Shown piece after piece: positions 1 through 8,727 of a stretch of DNA of 64,000 nucleotides. How positions within the stretch are numbered: position 1 is the stretch's first letter; every line of letters begins with the position of its first letter. The position numbers were made by a program, and so were the translations under genes. The notes below the pieces were generated by a model that saw nothing but the letters and a program-made list of their open reading frames with translations, made no database searches and had not been told where the DNA came from. This DNA is from Gammaproteobacteria bacterium. GTDB lineage: Bacteria > Pseudomonadota > Gammaproteobacteria > Steroidobacterales > Foliamicaceae. The stretch covers positions 24,187-88,186 of the forward strand of contig WTGP01000043.1 in assembly GCA_011523505.1 (NCBI GenBank). Direction: 5' to 3'.

Positions 1-461
1 GGTACGCGAGCCTGGCGCGCGAGGAGGGCGCAAAGCTGCTGACCGGCGGCGGCCGGCCCGAGGGAATGGAGCAGGGCTGGTTCGTGGAGCCGACGGCGGT
101 TCTCGCCGAGGACAACTCGGCGCGCGTCTGCCAGGAAGAGATCTTCGGCCCGTTCGCGACTTTCCTGGTTTACGAAGACCTCGACGAGGCCCTGCGCATC
201 GCCAACGACTCGGAGTTCGGGCTGGTGGCCTACCTGTGGTCGCAGGACCTCAACGTGACGATGCGCTCGGCGCGCGAGCTGCGCGCCGGCACGATCTGGG
301 TGAACACGCCGATCTATCGCGAATTGCGGGCGCCATTCGGCGGCTACAAGCAGTCCGGCATCGGCCGCGACGGGGCCAGGGGGAGCCTCGAGTTCTTTAC
401 CGAACCCAAGACCGTGAGCATTCCGCTCACCGATTTTCCGATGCTCAAGATGGGAGAATGA
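1..461 (+). CDS. Aldehyde dehydrogenase, C-terminal part (cut by window edge)
   Basis: Only the last 152 codons are visible, open in frame 3 from the window edge to the TGA at 459-461. The segment has the C-terminal hallmarks of the NAD(P)-dependent aldehyde dehydrogenase superfamily: EEIFGPF, the run ANDSEFGL, the WVNTP element and PFGGYKQSGIGRD close to the end. The catalytic cysteine and glutamate lie upstream of the window, so activity and substrate cannot be judged. A VOC-family gene follows after 3 bases and is probably co-transcribed. Confidence 0.92.
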   Translation, partial: YASLAREEGAKLLTGGGRPEGMEQGWFVEPTAVLAEDNSARVCQEEIFGPFATFLVYEDLDEALRIANDSEFGLVAYLWSQDLNVTMRSARELRAGTIWVNTPIYRELRAPFGGYKQSGIGRDGARGSLEFFTEPKTVSIPLTDFPMLKMGE

Positions 462-464
462 AAG

Positions 465-914
465 ATGACCAGTGACCTTCCGGTGCGGGTGCAACGCACC
501 AATCTTGTCGTTGCGGACCTGGAGCGCGCCTATCGCGTCTACCGGGACATCCTGGGCTTCAAGCTGGATTTCACGCTGGGACACCGCCCCGAGTCGTATT
601 CGTTCGTGGTGTTTCAGATCCCCCGGGAAGCCACGACCGGGTTCGCCGCGCTCAGCTCCAAAGACCAGGTGCGCAGCCTGGCCCTGACCGAGATCAAGGG
701 CGTGGAACTGCCCGAGCCCAACCTGCCCAGCAGCCACGCGCTGGTCCTGGAGGTGGACGATATCGACGGCGTGCTGGAGGCCGCGCGCGCCGAAGGCCTG
801 CATGTCTTTCCGGAAGAAACGCTGCGCACGCACGACGGCCGCGTTGGGCGCGAGATCGGCATGCTCGATCACGACGGCCACCTGATCGTGCTCTATTGCA
901 TACTGCAATCGTAG
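465..914 (+). CDS. VOC (glyoxalase/dioxygenase fold) protein
   Basis: This 149-residue protein begins with the typical VOC beta-strand (VQRTNLVVADLERAYRVYRD) and ends with a second module (HALVLEVDDIDGVLEAARAEG) and GMLDHDGHLIVLY. Paired beta-alpha-beta-beta-beta modules of this kind bind a divalent metal in glyoxalase I, extradiol dioxygenases and related enzymes. The first module lacks an obvious His ligand and the second keeps H246-like positions only loosely, so the reaction is not assignable. The ATG lies 3 bases after the aldehyde dehydrogenase stop, with GGGAG upstream, which suggests an accessory role in the same catabolic operon. Confidence 0.8.
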   Translation: MTSDLPVRVQRTNLVVADLERAYRVYRDILGFKLDFTLGHRPESYSFVVFQIPREATTGFAALSSKDQVRSLALTEIKGVELPEPNLPSSHALVLEVDDIDGVLEAARAEGLHVFPEETLRTHDGRVGREIGMLDHDGHLIVLYCILQS

Positions 915-969
915 CCCGGGAGCGAGGTCGTCCCGACCTCCGAGAGGGCGAGACGCCCTCTTTCCCGGG
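915..969. repeat. Cloverleaf-like palindromic intergenic element
   Basis: Outer arms CCCGGGA (915-921) and TCCCGGG (963-969) enclose two perfect 7-bp hairpins: GAGGTCG/CGACCTC (924-930 with 934-940, loop 931-933) and GAGGGCG/CGCCCTC (944-950 with 954-960, loop 951-953). All three stems are perfect. The layout resembles REP or MITE-type intergenic palindromes. It has no T-run, so it is not a classical terminator. Only one copy was noticed in the window, so its repeat status genome-wide is inferred. Confidence 0.6.
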
Positions 970-975
970 GCAAAG

Positions 976-1299
976 TTGAATACCGTAGCGAAACTTAGCC
1001 GGGATCCGGACTTCATCCGGCTGCGCCGTCTCCAGCGGCGCTACGCTTTCGCCATTGCCGGCAGCGTAGTGGCGTTCTACGTCAGTCTGGGCGTGACGAT
1101 GGCCTACTGGCCGGAAGTGCTCGACATACGCCTGGTGCCGGGACGCTGGATCACCGTCGGTCTGGTCTGGAACGTGCTGGGCCTGCTCGGCTGGTTTGCC
1201 GCCACGGCCACCTATGCGGCGCTCAGCACGCGCCGGCTGACGCCGTTGCGCGCGCAAGTCAGGGAACGCCACGGATGGAACAATCCCGATGGCGCCTAA
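976..1299 (+). CDS. DUF485-type small membrane protein, partner of the symporter
   Basis: A 107-residue protein with two hydrophobic segments (about residues 26-47 and 61-86) and charged, Arg-rich ends. Length, topology and position directly before an ActP-like symporter match the DUF485/YjcH family, which typically precedes SSS-type acetate or monocarboxylate symporters. The start is TTG at 976, seven bases after a palindromic element, and no better in-frame ATG exists upstream of the first membrane helix. The end overlaps the symporter start by 11 bases, implying translational coupling. A regulatory or stabilising role is known only loosely for the family. Confidence 0.72.
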   Translation: MNTVAKLSRDPDFIRLRRLQRRYAFAIAGSVVAFYVSLGVTMAYWPEVLDIRLVPGRWITVGLVWNVLGLLGWFAATATYAALSTRRLTPLRAQVRERHGWNNPDGA

Positions 1300-2857
1300 C
1301 CTGTCTTCCATCCTCACGTTCGTCCTGATCCTCGGGGCGTCGCTGCTGATCACCTGGCAGGCGGGACGGCGGACGCGTTCGTCCTCGGAGTTCTACGCGG
1401 CCTCGCACTCGGTCGGAGGCTTCAGCAACGGGCTGGCGATCGCCGGCGACCACCTCTCGGCCGGAACGCTGCTGGGAGTGACTGCCGTCATCTACACGGA
1501 CGGATACGACGGCCTGATCTACATGACGGGCGGGGCGGTCGGCTACCCGCTGTTGATGTGCCTGCTCGCGGAACGGCTGCGCAATCTGGGCAGCTATACC
1601 TTCGTGGACGTGCTGTCGGCGCGCTTTCGCGAAACCTCGATCCGGGTGCTGGCCGCCACCGGCACGCTGGTGGCCGCGGTCCTGTACCTGATATCGCAGA
1701 TGGTGGCCGGCGGGGCGCTGTTCGAGGTGCTGTTCGGCATTCCCTATCCCTGGGCCGTCGCCATGGTGGGCGGCCTGACCGTGCTCTACGTAAGCGTGGG
1801 CGGGATGCTGGCGACCACCTGGGTGCAGATGACCAAGGCCGTGTTGCTCATGTTCTCGATCCTGGTGCTGCTCGCCCTGCTCATGCTGAACCTGGGCGAG
1901 GGGCCGCTGTCGTTGCTGGAGTCGGCGGCGCGCGTGCATCGGCGGGGCGAGGAATGGCTGAGCCCGGGACAGTTCCTGCCCGACCGGGTTTCGATCTTTG
2001 CGTTTGTCCTGACCGGCATCGTCGGCATGGTCGGGCTGCCGCATCTGCTGATGCGGTTCTTTACGGTTCCCGACGCCCGGCAGGCCCGCCGGTCCGCGGT
2101 CTTCGCCACCGGCTACATCGTGACTTTTTCCCTGCTGCTCTGGATTACCGGCCTCGGCATCGTCGTGCTGCTGGCCGGCAACACGGAAATCCTGGACGAG
2201 CAGGGCGGAATGATCGGCAGCACCAATATGGCGATCATGCATGCGGCGCGAATCATCGGAGGCAACGTGATGCTGGGATTCATGGCTTCGGTGGCTTTCG
2301 CGACGCTGTTGGCGGTGGTTTGCGGACTGGTGCTGGCGGCCGCCGCGGCACTGGCGCACGATCTCTACAGCGGGGTCTACAAGCGTGGCCGCGTCGACGA
2401 CAGGACCGAGGTCCGGGCCTCGCGGATCAGCGTCGTGGGCCTGGGCGTGATCGCCGTGGCGCTGGGAATTCAGTTTCGGGGACAGAACGTCGCCTATCTG
2501 ACCGCGCTCGCCTTTACCGTGGCCGCCAGCGTGAATACGCCGGCGCTGGTTGCGGCGCTGTTCTGGCGCGGAGCCAGCGCGCGCGGCCTGATTCTCGGCG
2601 GCTGGGTCGGGATGGTCGTTTCGGTGGTCCTGCTGGCGCTGAGTCCTGCGGTCTGGGAAGGCGCCCTGGGGCTTGAAAACGCCCCGTTCCCGTGGATTTA
2701 CCCCGGTCTGTTCTCGATACCGGCCGCGGCGCTGGTAATCGTTGTAGTATCGCTGGCGGACCGCAGCCCCGAGGCGATGCTGGGGCGCCGGCGTTACGAT
2801 GAACTGCTGGCGCCGTCCGTGCTCGGGCGGCGGGATACACCCGTGATACGGCACTAG
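1289..2857 (+). CDS. actP: Sodium:solute symporter, ActP-like
   Basis: The 522-residue protein is built of about 13 hydrophobic helices and carries SSS-family signatures close to those of the acetate permease ActP: IAGDHLSAGTLLG near residue 52, YDGLIYMTGG, LLAERLRNLGSYTFVDV and YVSVGGMLATTWVQMTKAVLL. The predicted role is Na+-driven uptake of acetate or another short monocarboxylate across the inner membrane. It overlaps the DUF485 gene upstream and ends 17 bases before bioB. The C-terminus is shorter than some ActP proteins, but all core helices are present. The exact substrate is inferred. Confidence 0.85.
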   Translation: MAPNLSSILTFVLILGASLLITWQAGRRTRSSSEFYAASHSVGGFSNGLAIAGDHLSAGTLLGVTAVIYTDGYDGLIYMTGGAVGYPLLMCLLAERLRNLGSYTFVDVLSARFRETSIRVLAATGTLVAAVLYLISQMVAGGALFEVLFGIPYPWAVAMVGGLTVLYVSVGGMLATTWVQMTKAVLLMFSILVLLALLMLNLGEGPLSLLESAARVHRRGEEWLSPGQFLPDRVSIFAFVLTGIVGMVGLPHLLMRFFTVPDARQARRSAVFATGYIVTFSLLLWITGLGIVVLLAGNTEILDEQGGMIGSTNMAIMHAARIIGGNVMLGFMASVAFATLLAVVCGLVLAAAAALAHDLYSGVYKRGRVDDRTEVRASRISVVGLGVIAVALGIQFRGQNVAYLTALAFTVAASVNTPALVAALFWRGASARGLILGGWVGMVVSVVLLALSPAVWEGALGLENAPFPWIYPGLFSIPAAALVIVVVSLADRSPEAMLGRRRYDELLAPSVLGRRDTPVIRH

Positions 2858-2874
2858 TGCTCCAGGAGGCGAAC

Positions 2875-3846
2875 ATGCCGGACATGACAAGGGCGGACGT
2901 CGCGGCGATCTACCATTCCCCGCTGCTGGACCTGGTCTACAGGGCGGCGACCGTGCACCGCGAGCATCATGCGCCGGGCGAAGTGCAGCTTTGCACGCTG
3001 CTTTCGGTCAAGACCGGCGGCTGCCCCGAGGACTGCGCCTATTGCCCGCAGGCGGCCCGTTACCACACCGGCATCGACCGGCACGGCCTGCTGAAACTGG
3101 ACGCGGTGCTGGAAGCCGCTCGTGAAGCCAGGGAGGCCGGGAGCACGCGCTTCTGCATGGGCGCCGCCTGGCGCGAAGTGCGCGACAACCGGCATTTCGA
3201 CGAGGTGCTGGAGATGGTGTCCGGCGTCCGCGACCTGGGTCTTGAAGTCTGCTGCACGCTGGGCATGCTCACCGAATCGCAGGCACAGCGGCTCAAGGAA
3301 GCGGGACTGTACGCCTACAACCACAACCTCGATTCGAGTCGCGAGTTCTATCCCGAGATCATCGGCACACGCACCTACGACGATCGCCTGGAGACGCTGG
3401 CCAACGTGCACAAGGCCGGCTTGTCGGTTTGTTGCGGCGGCATCATCGGGATGGGCGAAACGGTCGATCAGCGCATCGACCTGCTGCACACGCTGGCCAC
3501 CCTGCCCAACCCGCCGGAATCGGTCCCGGTCAACGCGCTTGTTCCGGTGCCCGGGACTCCGCTGGAAGACTGCCCGCCGGTCTCGACCTGGGAAATGGTC
3601 CGGATGATCGCGAGCGCGCGCGTGCTCATGCCCAGGGCCATGGTGCGCCTGTCCGCCGGGCGCTCGCGCATGAGCGCCGAGCAGCAGGCCTTGTGTTTCC
3701 TGGCCGGCGCCAATTCGATCTTCACCGGCGAAAAGCTGCTCACCACGCCGAACCCCTCGTTCGACAGCGACGAGGGATTGCTCGAGCTGCTGGGCCTTAC
3801 CCCAAGAGAACCGTACACGCAGCAGGAAACTCACGCGGCTGCATGA
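2875..3846 (+). CDS. bioB: Biotin synthase BioB
   Basis: A radical-SAM enzyme that inserts sulfur into dethiobiotin to make biotin. The CxxxCxxC motif is at C50-C54-C57 inside the family hallmark KTGGCPEDCAYCPQ, followed by YNHNLDSS and the GGIIGMGE region that contributes to SAM and cluster binding. The length of 323 residues is normal. I chose the ATG at 2875 because AGGAGG (2863-2868) is well spaced; a GTG at 2857 would bury this ribosome-binding site in coding sequence. It overlaps bioF by four bases (ATGA). Confidence 0.97.
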   Translation: MPDMTRADVAAIYHSPLLDLVYRAATVHREHHAPGEVQLCTLLSVKTGGCPEDCAYCPQAARYHTGIDRHGLLKLDAVLEAAREAREAGSTRFCMGAAWREVRDNRHFDEVLEMVSGVRDLGLEVCCTLGMLTESQAQRLKEAGLYAYNHNLDSSREFYPEIIGTRTYDDRLETLANVHKAGLSVCCGGIIGMGETVDQRIDLLHTLATLPNPPESVPVNALVPVPGTPLEDCPPVSTWEMVRMIASARVLMPRAMVRLSAGRSRMSAEQQALCFLAGANSIFTGEKLLTTPNPSFDSDEGLLELLGLTPREPYTQQETHAAA

Positions 3847-4979
3847 GCGCTGCGATACGGCGCGCCATACGGGAGGCGCTCAGGGAGCGCGAAAAGGCCG
3901 GCCTGCTGCGCAGACTGGAGACGGCTCACGGCGGCATCGACTTCTGTTCCAACGACTACCTGGGACTGGCCCGGGACCGGCGCCTGCGCGACAGGGTTGC
4001 CGCGCTCGCGGCCGAGAGCGCGGCGCCGCAGGGGGCGACCGGTTCCCGGCTGATTTCCGGGAACCACCCCGCTATCGAGGCGCTGGAGACGCAGCTTGCC
4101 GGGTTCTACGCGTCCGAAGCGGCGCTGGTTTTCTCCAGCGGCTACGCCGCCAACCTCGGATTGCTGGCGAGTCTGGGTGGAGTGGTGCAGACGCTGGTCT
4201 GCGACCGCCTGCTGCATGCCAGCGCCATCGACGGGGGCCGCCTGAGCGGTGCGAAGCGGGTGGTTTTCGCGCACAACGACATGCGCGACCTCAAGGCCAG
4301 GCTGGGCGAACTGCGTTCCGGGGAAACCGCCGCGGTGGCCGTGGACACGGTCTATTCGATGGATGGCGACTTTGCGCCGCTCGAGGAAATAGCGGTTCTG
4401 GCCGAAGAACACGATGCCGCGGTCGTGGTGGACGAGGCGCATGCCAACGGGGTGCTGGGGCCCGAGGGCCGCGGCGGCGTGGTCGCCGCCGGACTGCAGG
4501 ACCGGGTATTGGCCCGGGTGGTGACTTTCGGCAAGGCGCTGGGGCTGCAGGGCGGCGCCGTTCTGTGTTCGCAGGACCTGCGGGAATATCTCGTGAATTT
4601 TGCCCGTTCGTTCGTGTTCTCCACAGGGGTGTCCCCTCTCTGGGCAGCGAGCGTGCAGACCGTCTACGACATGCTTCCGGACCTGAATGCCGAGCGTGAA
4701 CAATTACTGGACAACGTCTCCCGTTTTCGCGAGCGCGTGGCGAAGTCCGCGCAGCCCTGGCTGCCGAGCGAGTCCTGGATCCAGTGCCTGCGCGTGCCCG
4801 GCGCCCGGCGCATAACGCGCGTGGGCGGCGTTCTTCGCAGCCGGGGGCTGGCTGCCCTGCCGATTCGCGCACCCACCGTTCCCGAGGGCGAGGAGCGAAT
4901 CCGGGTGTGTCTGCACGCGCACAACACGGAGGAGGAAATCGACCTGCTCTTCAGCGCCGTGGACGAAGCGCTTCGTTGA
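3843..4979 (+). CDS. bioF: 8-amino-7-oxononanoate synthase BioF
   Basis: A PLP-dependent alpha-oxoamine synthase that condenses pimeloyl-ACP (or -CoA) with alanine in the first committed step of biotin ring assembly. It shows FCSNDYLGLA, GATGSRLISGNH, the PLP aspartate context VVVDEAHANGVLG and the Schiff-base lysine in VTFGKALGLQGG. The 378-residue length is typical. The start is fixed by the ATGA overlap with bioB. There is no overlap with the next gene: a 63-base gap separates it from the peroxiredoxin gene. Confidence 0.96.
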   Translation: MSAAIRRAIREALREREKAGLLRRLETAHGGIDFCSNDYLGLARDRRLRDRVAALAAESAAPQGATGSRLISGNHPAIEALETQLAGFYASEAALVFSSGYAANLGLLASLGGVVQTLVCDRLLHASAIDGGRLSGAKRVVFAHNDMRDLKARLGELRSGETAAVAVDTVYSMDGDFAPLEEIAVLAEEHDAAVVVDEAHANGVLGPEGRGGVVAAGLQDRVLARVVTFGKALGLQGGAVLCSQDLREYLVNFARSFVFSTGVSPLWAASVQTVYDMLPDLNAEREQLLDNVSRFRERVAKSAQPWLPSESWIQCLRVPGARRITRVGGVLRSRGLAALPIRAPTVPEGEERIRVCLHAHNTEEEIDLLFSAVDEALR

Positions 4980-5004
4980 TACCTGGGGGAGGGCGGCAAG
5001 TGGA

Positions 5005-5010
5005 TATAAT
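5005..5010 (+). promoter_or_regulatory. Candidate -10 hexamer upstream of the peroxiredoxin gene
   Basis: A perfect TATAAT lies 33 bases before the peroxiredoxin ATG in an otherwise GC-rich gap. The nearest -35-like hexamer, TTGATA at 4976-4981, is 23 bases away, which is too far for a standard sigma-70 spacer. An internal promoter inside the biotin operon is possible but unproven. Confidence 0.25.
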
Positions 5011-5042
5011 TTTGCGCCCCCAGCCACTACCGGTAATGTCCC

Positions 5043-5600
5043 ATGAAAAACCTGATGGCCATTGCAACGCTTGCACTTTCCACCGCCGTTCTTGCCGACG
5101 AGGCGCCGACAACCAGCCTGGAGGAAGGCATGCAGGCGCCCGACTGGACCCTGCCCGGCTCGGACGGAAACACCTACGCCCTTGCGGACCTGCTCAAGAA
5201 AGGCCCGGTGGTGCTTGCCTGGTTTCCCAAGGCCTTTACGCCGGGCTGCACGGCCCAGTGCCAGTCCCTGGCGCAAAACGGGGACATGATCCGCGAATAC
5301 AAGGTCAGCTACTTCATGGCCAGCGTGGATCCCATCGGCGACAACACCGATTTCGCGAGCAAATACGATGCGGACTTTCCGATCCTCTCCGACGAAAGCA
5401 AGGAAGTGGCGAACGCTTACCAGGTGATCGGGCAGTATGGCGTGCCGAGGCGCGAAACCTTCTATATCGGAACGGATGGCGTGATCCTGGCGGTGGACCG
5501 TGAGGTTGACGCCCGGGGCGCCGCCAAGGAAACCGCCGCGATGCTGGCAAGCCTGGGCGTCGAGAAACGCGAGTCGCCGGCCTCGTCCGCCGGCCGGTAA
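5043..5600 (+). CDS. Exported peroxiredoxin (AhpC/TSA, Bcp-like)
   Basis: The 185-residue protein starts with a probable signal peptide (residues 1-18, cut after VLA), followed by a thioredoxin-fold peroxiredoxin domain. The peroxidatic cysteine lies in FTPGCTAQC (C69), with a second cysteine at C73. In the usual Bcp type the second cysteine is five positions on, so the spacing is one residue shorter here. It would reduce peroxides in the periplasm. It sits between bioF and bioD on the same strand, an unusual position. ATG at 5043 follows a candidate TATAAT box. Confidence 0.85.
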   Translation: MKNLMAIATLALSTAVLADEAPTTSLEEGMQAPDWTLPGSDGNTYALADLLKKGPVVLAWFPKAFTPGCTAQCQSLAQNGDMIREYKVSYFMASVDPIGDNTDFASKYDADFPILSDESKEVANAYQVIGQYGVPRRETFYIGTDGVILAVDREVDARGAAKETAAMLASLGVEKRESPASSAGR

Positions 5601-5678
5601 CCGCGCCGATACGGATCCGGATGCGGGGGCGCCGCGCCGTCGCAAACTTCGGAGGCGTTCCGGCGCAGGCGGAAATCG

Positions 5679-6290
5679 ATGGAGCGCTGCGCAGTTGCGG
5701 GTATCGGGACCGGCGTAGGCAAGACCCTGGTTTCGGCGCTGCTGGTGGAGCGCCTGGGGGCCAGTTACTGGAAACCCATACAGGCCGGGGGCCTCGTGCA
5801 TACCGACACCGAGGAGGTCCGCCGCCTGGTCACGCTCAGCCGCGCCCGCTTCCTGCCCGAGGCGTACAGCCTGAAGGCGGCGATGGCGCCGCACGCCGCG
5901 GCGGCCCAGGAGGGCGTGACCCTGCGCAGGGAAGAACTGAGGCTGCCGGAAGTGGAGGGACCGCTGGTGGTGGAGCCGGCCGGCGGGGTGCTGGTGCCGG
6001 TGGCCGATGGCCTGCTCAACATCGATCTCCTGAAATACTGGAACCTGCCGGTGGTGGTTGTTTCCAGCTACTACCTGGGCAGCATCAATCACACGCTGCT
6101 TACGGTCGAGGCGCTGAAGTCGCGTGATCTGGCGCTGGCCGGTATCGTCTTCAACGGCGAGCGGAACGACCATTCCCGCGGCGTGATCCTCCGCGAGACG
6201 GGATTGAAGTGCCTTCTCGATCTTCCCAACCTTCGCCAGCCGGTAAGCCCCGGGCACGTTAAGGCGTACGCGGCGAGAATCGAACTGTGA
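5679..6290 (+). CDS. bioD: Dethiobiotin synthase BioD
   Basis: An ATP-dependent carboxylase that closes the ureido ring of dethiobiotin. The N-terminal P-loop GIGTGVGKT (residues 8-16) and the WKPIQAG segment are characteristic, and [11 protein letters not shown] corresponds to the second substrate-binding loop. The length of 203 residues is slightly short compared with about 220, mainly at the C-terminus. The last four bases overlap the bioA start (6287), so the two genes are translationally coupled. The start ATG at 5679 directly opens the first beta-strand. Confidence 0.93.
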   Translation: MERCAVAGIGTGVGKTLVSALLVERLGASYWKPIQAGGLVHTDTEEVRRLVTLSRARFLPEAYSLKAAMAPHAAAAQEGVTLRREELRLPEVEGPLVVEPAGGVLVPVADGLLNIDLLKYWNLPVVVVSSYYLGSINHTLLTVEALKSRDLALAGIVFNGERNDHSRGVILRETGLKCLLDLPNLRQPVSPGHVKAYAARIEL

Positions 6291-7588
6291 ACGAGCGCCT
6301 GTCGGCCGCCGACCTGGATTTCGACCGGCGGCACATCTGGCATCCATACGAGTCCATGCGGAGTCCCACGCCGGTCTATCCGGTTGTCTCCGCCCGCGGC
6401 GTGCGCCTGACGCTGACCGACGGCCGGGAGCTGATCGACGGGATGTCGTCGTGGTGGTCGGTAATCCACGGCTACAACCACCCGGCACTGAACCGTGCGG
6501 CGCGCGAGCAGATATCGCGCATGCCGCATGTGATGTTCGGGGGGCTGACGCATGCCCCGGCGATCCGCCTCGCGCAACGGCTGGTCGAATTGACTCCGGG
6601 CGACCTCGATCGGGTCTTTTTTTCCGATTCGGGTTCGGTGGCGGTTGAGGTGGCGATCAAGATGGCCCTGCAGTACTGGCGCGCCCGCGGCGTGGAGGGC
6701 CGGACCCGGCTGCTGACGATACGGGGGGGCTATTACGGCGACACCTTCCAGGCCATGTCGGTCTGCGATCCGGTGACCGGCATGCATCACCTGTTTGCCG
6801 GTGCCGTGTCCGAACAGCTGTTCGCCGACCGGCCACGCGTGCGCTTCGGCGAGTCCTGGGACCCGTCCGACCTGGCTTCGCTGGAGGACCTGGCGGCCCG
6901 GCACGGCGATGAGATCGCCGCCGTGATCCTGGAGCCCATCGTGCAGGGCGCCGGCGGCATGCGCTTCTATCATCCCGAGTATCTCAAGGGCGCCCGCGAG
7001 CTGTGCGATCGCCATGGATTCCTGCTGATCGCGGACGAGATCGCCACCGGGTTCGGGCGAAGCGGCGAACTGTTCGGTTGCGATCACGCCGGCGTGGTTC
7101 CCGACATCATGTGCGTGGGCAAGGCGCTGACCGGCGGTTACCTGAGCCTGGCGGCCACGCTCGCGCGTCCGCATGTCGCCGGGACGATCTCCGCCGCGCC
7201 CGGCGCCGCCGGCGTGCTGATGCATGGCCCCACCTTCATGGCCAACCCGCTGGCCTGCGCGGTCGCCGTGGCAAGCGTCGATCTGCTGATGGAATCGCCG
7301 TGGCGGAAACGGGTGGCGCGGGTCGAGCGGGAGCTGCGCCGCGGCCTCGCGCCTTGCCGCGACCTGGCCCAGGTAGCGGACGTGCGCGTGCTCGGCGCCA
7401 TCGGCGTAGTCGAGATGCGCAAGCCCGTGGACATCGCCCGCATCCAGCGCCGTCTCGTGGAGCGCGGCGTATGGGCCCGGCCGTTCGGCAAGCTTATCTA
7501 CCTGATGCCTGCCTACGTGATGTCCGTGCGGGACCTCAGGACCCTCTGCGCCGCCGTCTGCGAAACGGTCGCCCAGGAGCCCGCATAG
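6287..7588 (+). CDS. bioA: Adenosylmethionine-8-amino-7-oxononanoate aminotransferase BioA
   Basis: A class-III PLP aminotransferase that converts KAPA to DAPA, using SAM as amino donor. Typical features are HIWHPYESM at the N-terminus (substrate site), [16 protein letters not shown], the PLP-binding [14 protein letters not shown] and the catalytic lysine in [10 protein letters not shown]. The length of 433 residues is as expected. The start (GTG at 6287) overlaps the bioD stop. It is the last gene of the biotin operon here. No bioC, bioH or other pimeloyl-ACP gene is in the window. Confidence 0.96.
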   Translation: MNERLSAADLDFDRRHIWHPYESMRSPTPVYPVVSARGVRLTLTDGRELIDGMSSWWSVIHGYNHPALNRAAREQISRMPHVMFGGLTHAPAIRLAQRLVELTPGDLDRVFFSDSGSVAVEVAIKMALQYWRARGVEGRTRLLTIRGGYYGDTFQAMSVCDPVTGMHHLFAGAVSEQLFADRPRVRFGESWDPSDLASLEDLAARHGDEIAAVILEPIVQGAGGMRFYHPEYLKGARELCDRHGFLLIADEIATGFGRSGELFGCDHAGVVPDIMCVGKALTGGYLSLAATLARPHVAGTISAAPGAAGVLMHGPTFMANPLACAVAVASVDLLMESPWRKRVARVERELRRGLAPCRDLAQVADVRVLGAIGVVEMRKPVDIARIQRRLVERGVWARPFGKLIYLMPAYVMSVRDLRTLCAAVCETVAQEPA

Positions 7589-7636
7589 CCCGCCTTTCCT
7601 TGCTCCCATCCTTCCGGCTCCGAGCGACTGTCGTAG

Positions 7637-7761
7637 CTTTAACTTCATCCCCTTCTTCAGGGAGTATTGGAGCCAGGGGTGAGCGCCGTTGTCCCGGCGC
7701 GAACGAGCAAGCTACAGGGATGTATTCATGCGTCTCCCGGAAGAAGGGGGTGAAGTTAAAG
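7637..7761. repeat. 125-bp MITE-like element with 28-bp terminal inverted repeats
   Basis: The left arm at 7637-7664 (begins CTTTAACTTCA) and right arm at 7734-7761 (ends TGAAGTTAAAG) are inverted copies with 26 of 28 positions matching. An internal hairpin, GCGCCG/CGGCGC, lies at 7683-7688 and 7695-7700. The element fills most of the gap between bioA and the crotonase gene. It has no coding capacity of its own. Structure and size suggest a non-autonomous mobile palindrome or a large REP-type unit. It might also stop transcription from the biotin operon. Confidence 0.72.
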
Positions 7762-7818
7762 CGGAATCGAAGCGGTGCGAGAGGGTACTATCGGTGCGCA
7801 AATCTGGGAAACATCGAA

Positions 7819-8619
7819 ATGAGTGAAGCGCTGCTGTACGAGAAGGACGGGGCCGTGGTCCTGCTGACGATCAATCGGCCCGACGAACGCAACCTGCTGG
7901 GTCGCATCGGCGACGGCGCGTTGTTCGAGAAGGCGGCCGGTCGAATTCAGGCGGATTCCGAAGTGCGTTGCGCCGTCCTGACCGGGGCGGGCCGCGCGTT
8001 CTCGTCGGGTGGTGACGTCAAGGCCATGCGCGACCGCAGCGGAGCGTTCGAGGGTGGGTCCGCGGAATTGCGCGAGAGCTATCGCAACGAGATCCACCGC
8101 ATGATCCGCGCATTGTGGAACCTGGACGTGCCGCTGATCGCGGCGGTCAACGGTCCCGCAATCGGTCTGGGCAACGACGTGGCCTGCCTTGCCGATATCC
8201 GCCTGGCTTCGGAGAAGGCGCTGTTCGGGCAAACCTTCCTCAAGCTGGGCCTGATTCCGGGCGACGGGGGCGCCTGGATCCTCCAGCATCTGATCGGCTA
8301 TTCGCGCGCCGCGCAGCTATTGCTGACCGGCCAGCTCATCGACGCCGGAACGGCCAGGGACTGGGGGCTGGTCAGCGAAGTTACCTCGCGGGAAGAGTTG
8401 CTGCCGAGGACCCGCGAACTCGCCGGCGAAATCGCGCTGCAGCCGCCGGTGGCGCTGCGCATGGCCAAGCAACTGCTGCGCGCCGGCAGGCAGGACCGCT
8501 TCGGGTCGGTCATGGAGATGTCCGCGAATCTGCAGGGAATCCTGCAACGCACACGTGACCACGACGAGGCGGTGGCGGCATTCTTTGAAAAGCGCCCGCC
8601 GGAATTCACCGGGAAATGA
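7819..8619 (+). CDS. Enoyl-CoA hydratase/isomerase family protein (crotonase fold)
   Basis: A 266-residue crotonase. Oxyanion-hole elements are present (SSGGDVKAM; NGPAIGLGNDVACLADIRLAS; GLIPGDGG). Where classical hydratases carry the two catalytic glutamates, this protein has an Asp (in GNDVA) and a non-acidic residue (QTFLKLG), so it may act as an isomerase or on an unusual acyl-CoA. The reading frame is open much further upstream, but the ATG at 7819 is the first that gives a normal crotonase N-terminus and lies just after the palindromic repeat. Its substrate is unknown. Confidence 0.86.
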   Translation: MSEALLYEKDGAVVLLTINRPDERNLLGRIGDGALFEKAAGRIQADSEVRCAVLTGAGRAFSSGGDVKAMRDRSGAFEGGSAELRESYRNEIHRMIRALWNLDVPLIAAVNGPAIGLGNDVACLADIRLASEKALFGQTFLKLGLIPGDGGAWILQHLIGYSRAAQLLLTGQLIDAGTARDWGLVSEVTSREELLPRTRELAGEIALQPPVALRMAKQLLRAGRQDRFGSVMEMSANLQGILQRTRDHDEAVAAFFEKRPPEFTGK

Positions 8620-8727
8620 TGATAGAGTTGCGGCAATTCCCGCTTCCACCCTGGCGGGGACGGTCGTTGCGGGGGAAGTGGATCGCAGCCTGTCTGCGCA
8701 AGGTGGGGGACGCAGAGATCAGCGATC

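Noticed and set aside
2851..2860. GCACTAGTGC palindrome just before bioB as a BirA operator
   Set aside because: It overlaps the symporter stop codon and does not resemble the known BirA/BioR half-sites; 10-bp palindromes occur by chance at this scale.
1259..2890. A 543-codon minus-strand frame opposite the symporter
   Set aside because: Composition (Gln, His, Arg, Pro) and lack of motifs mark it as an antisense artefact of high GC.
8620..8727. A metal riboswitch or structured leader before the permease-SPFH gene
   Set aside because: Only short imperfect G/C-rich pairings are visible, with no conserved riboswitch elements.
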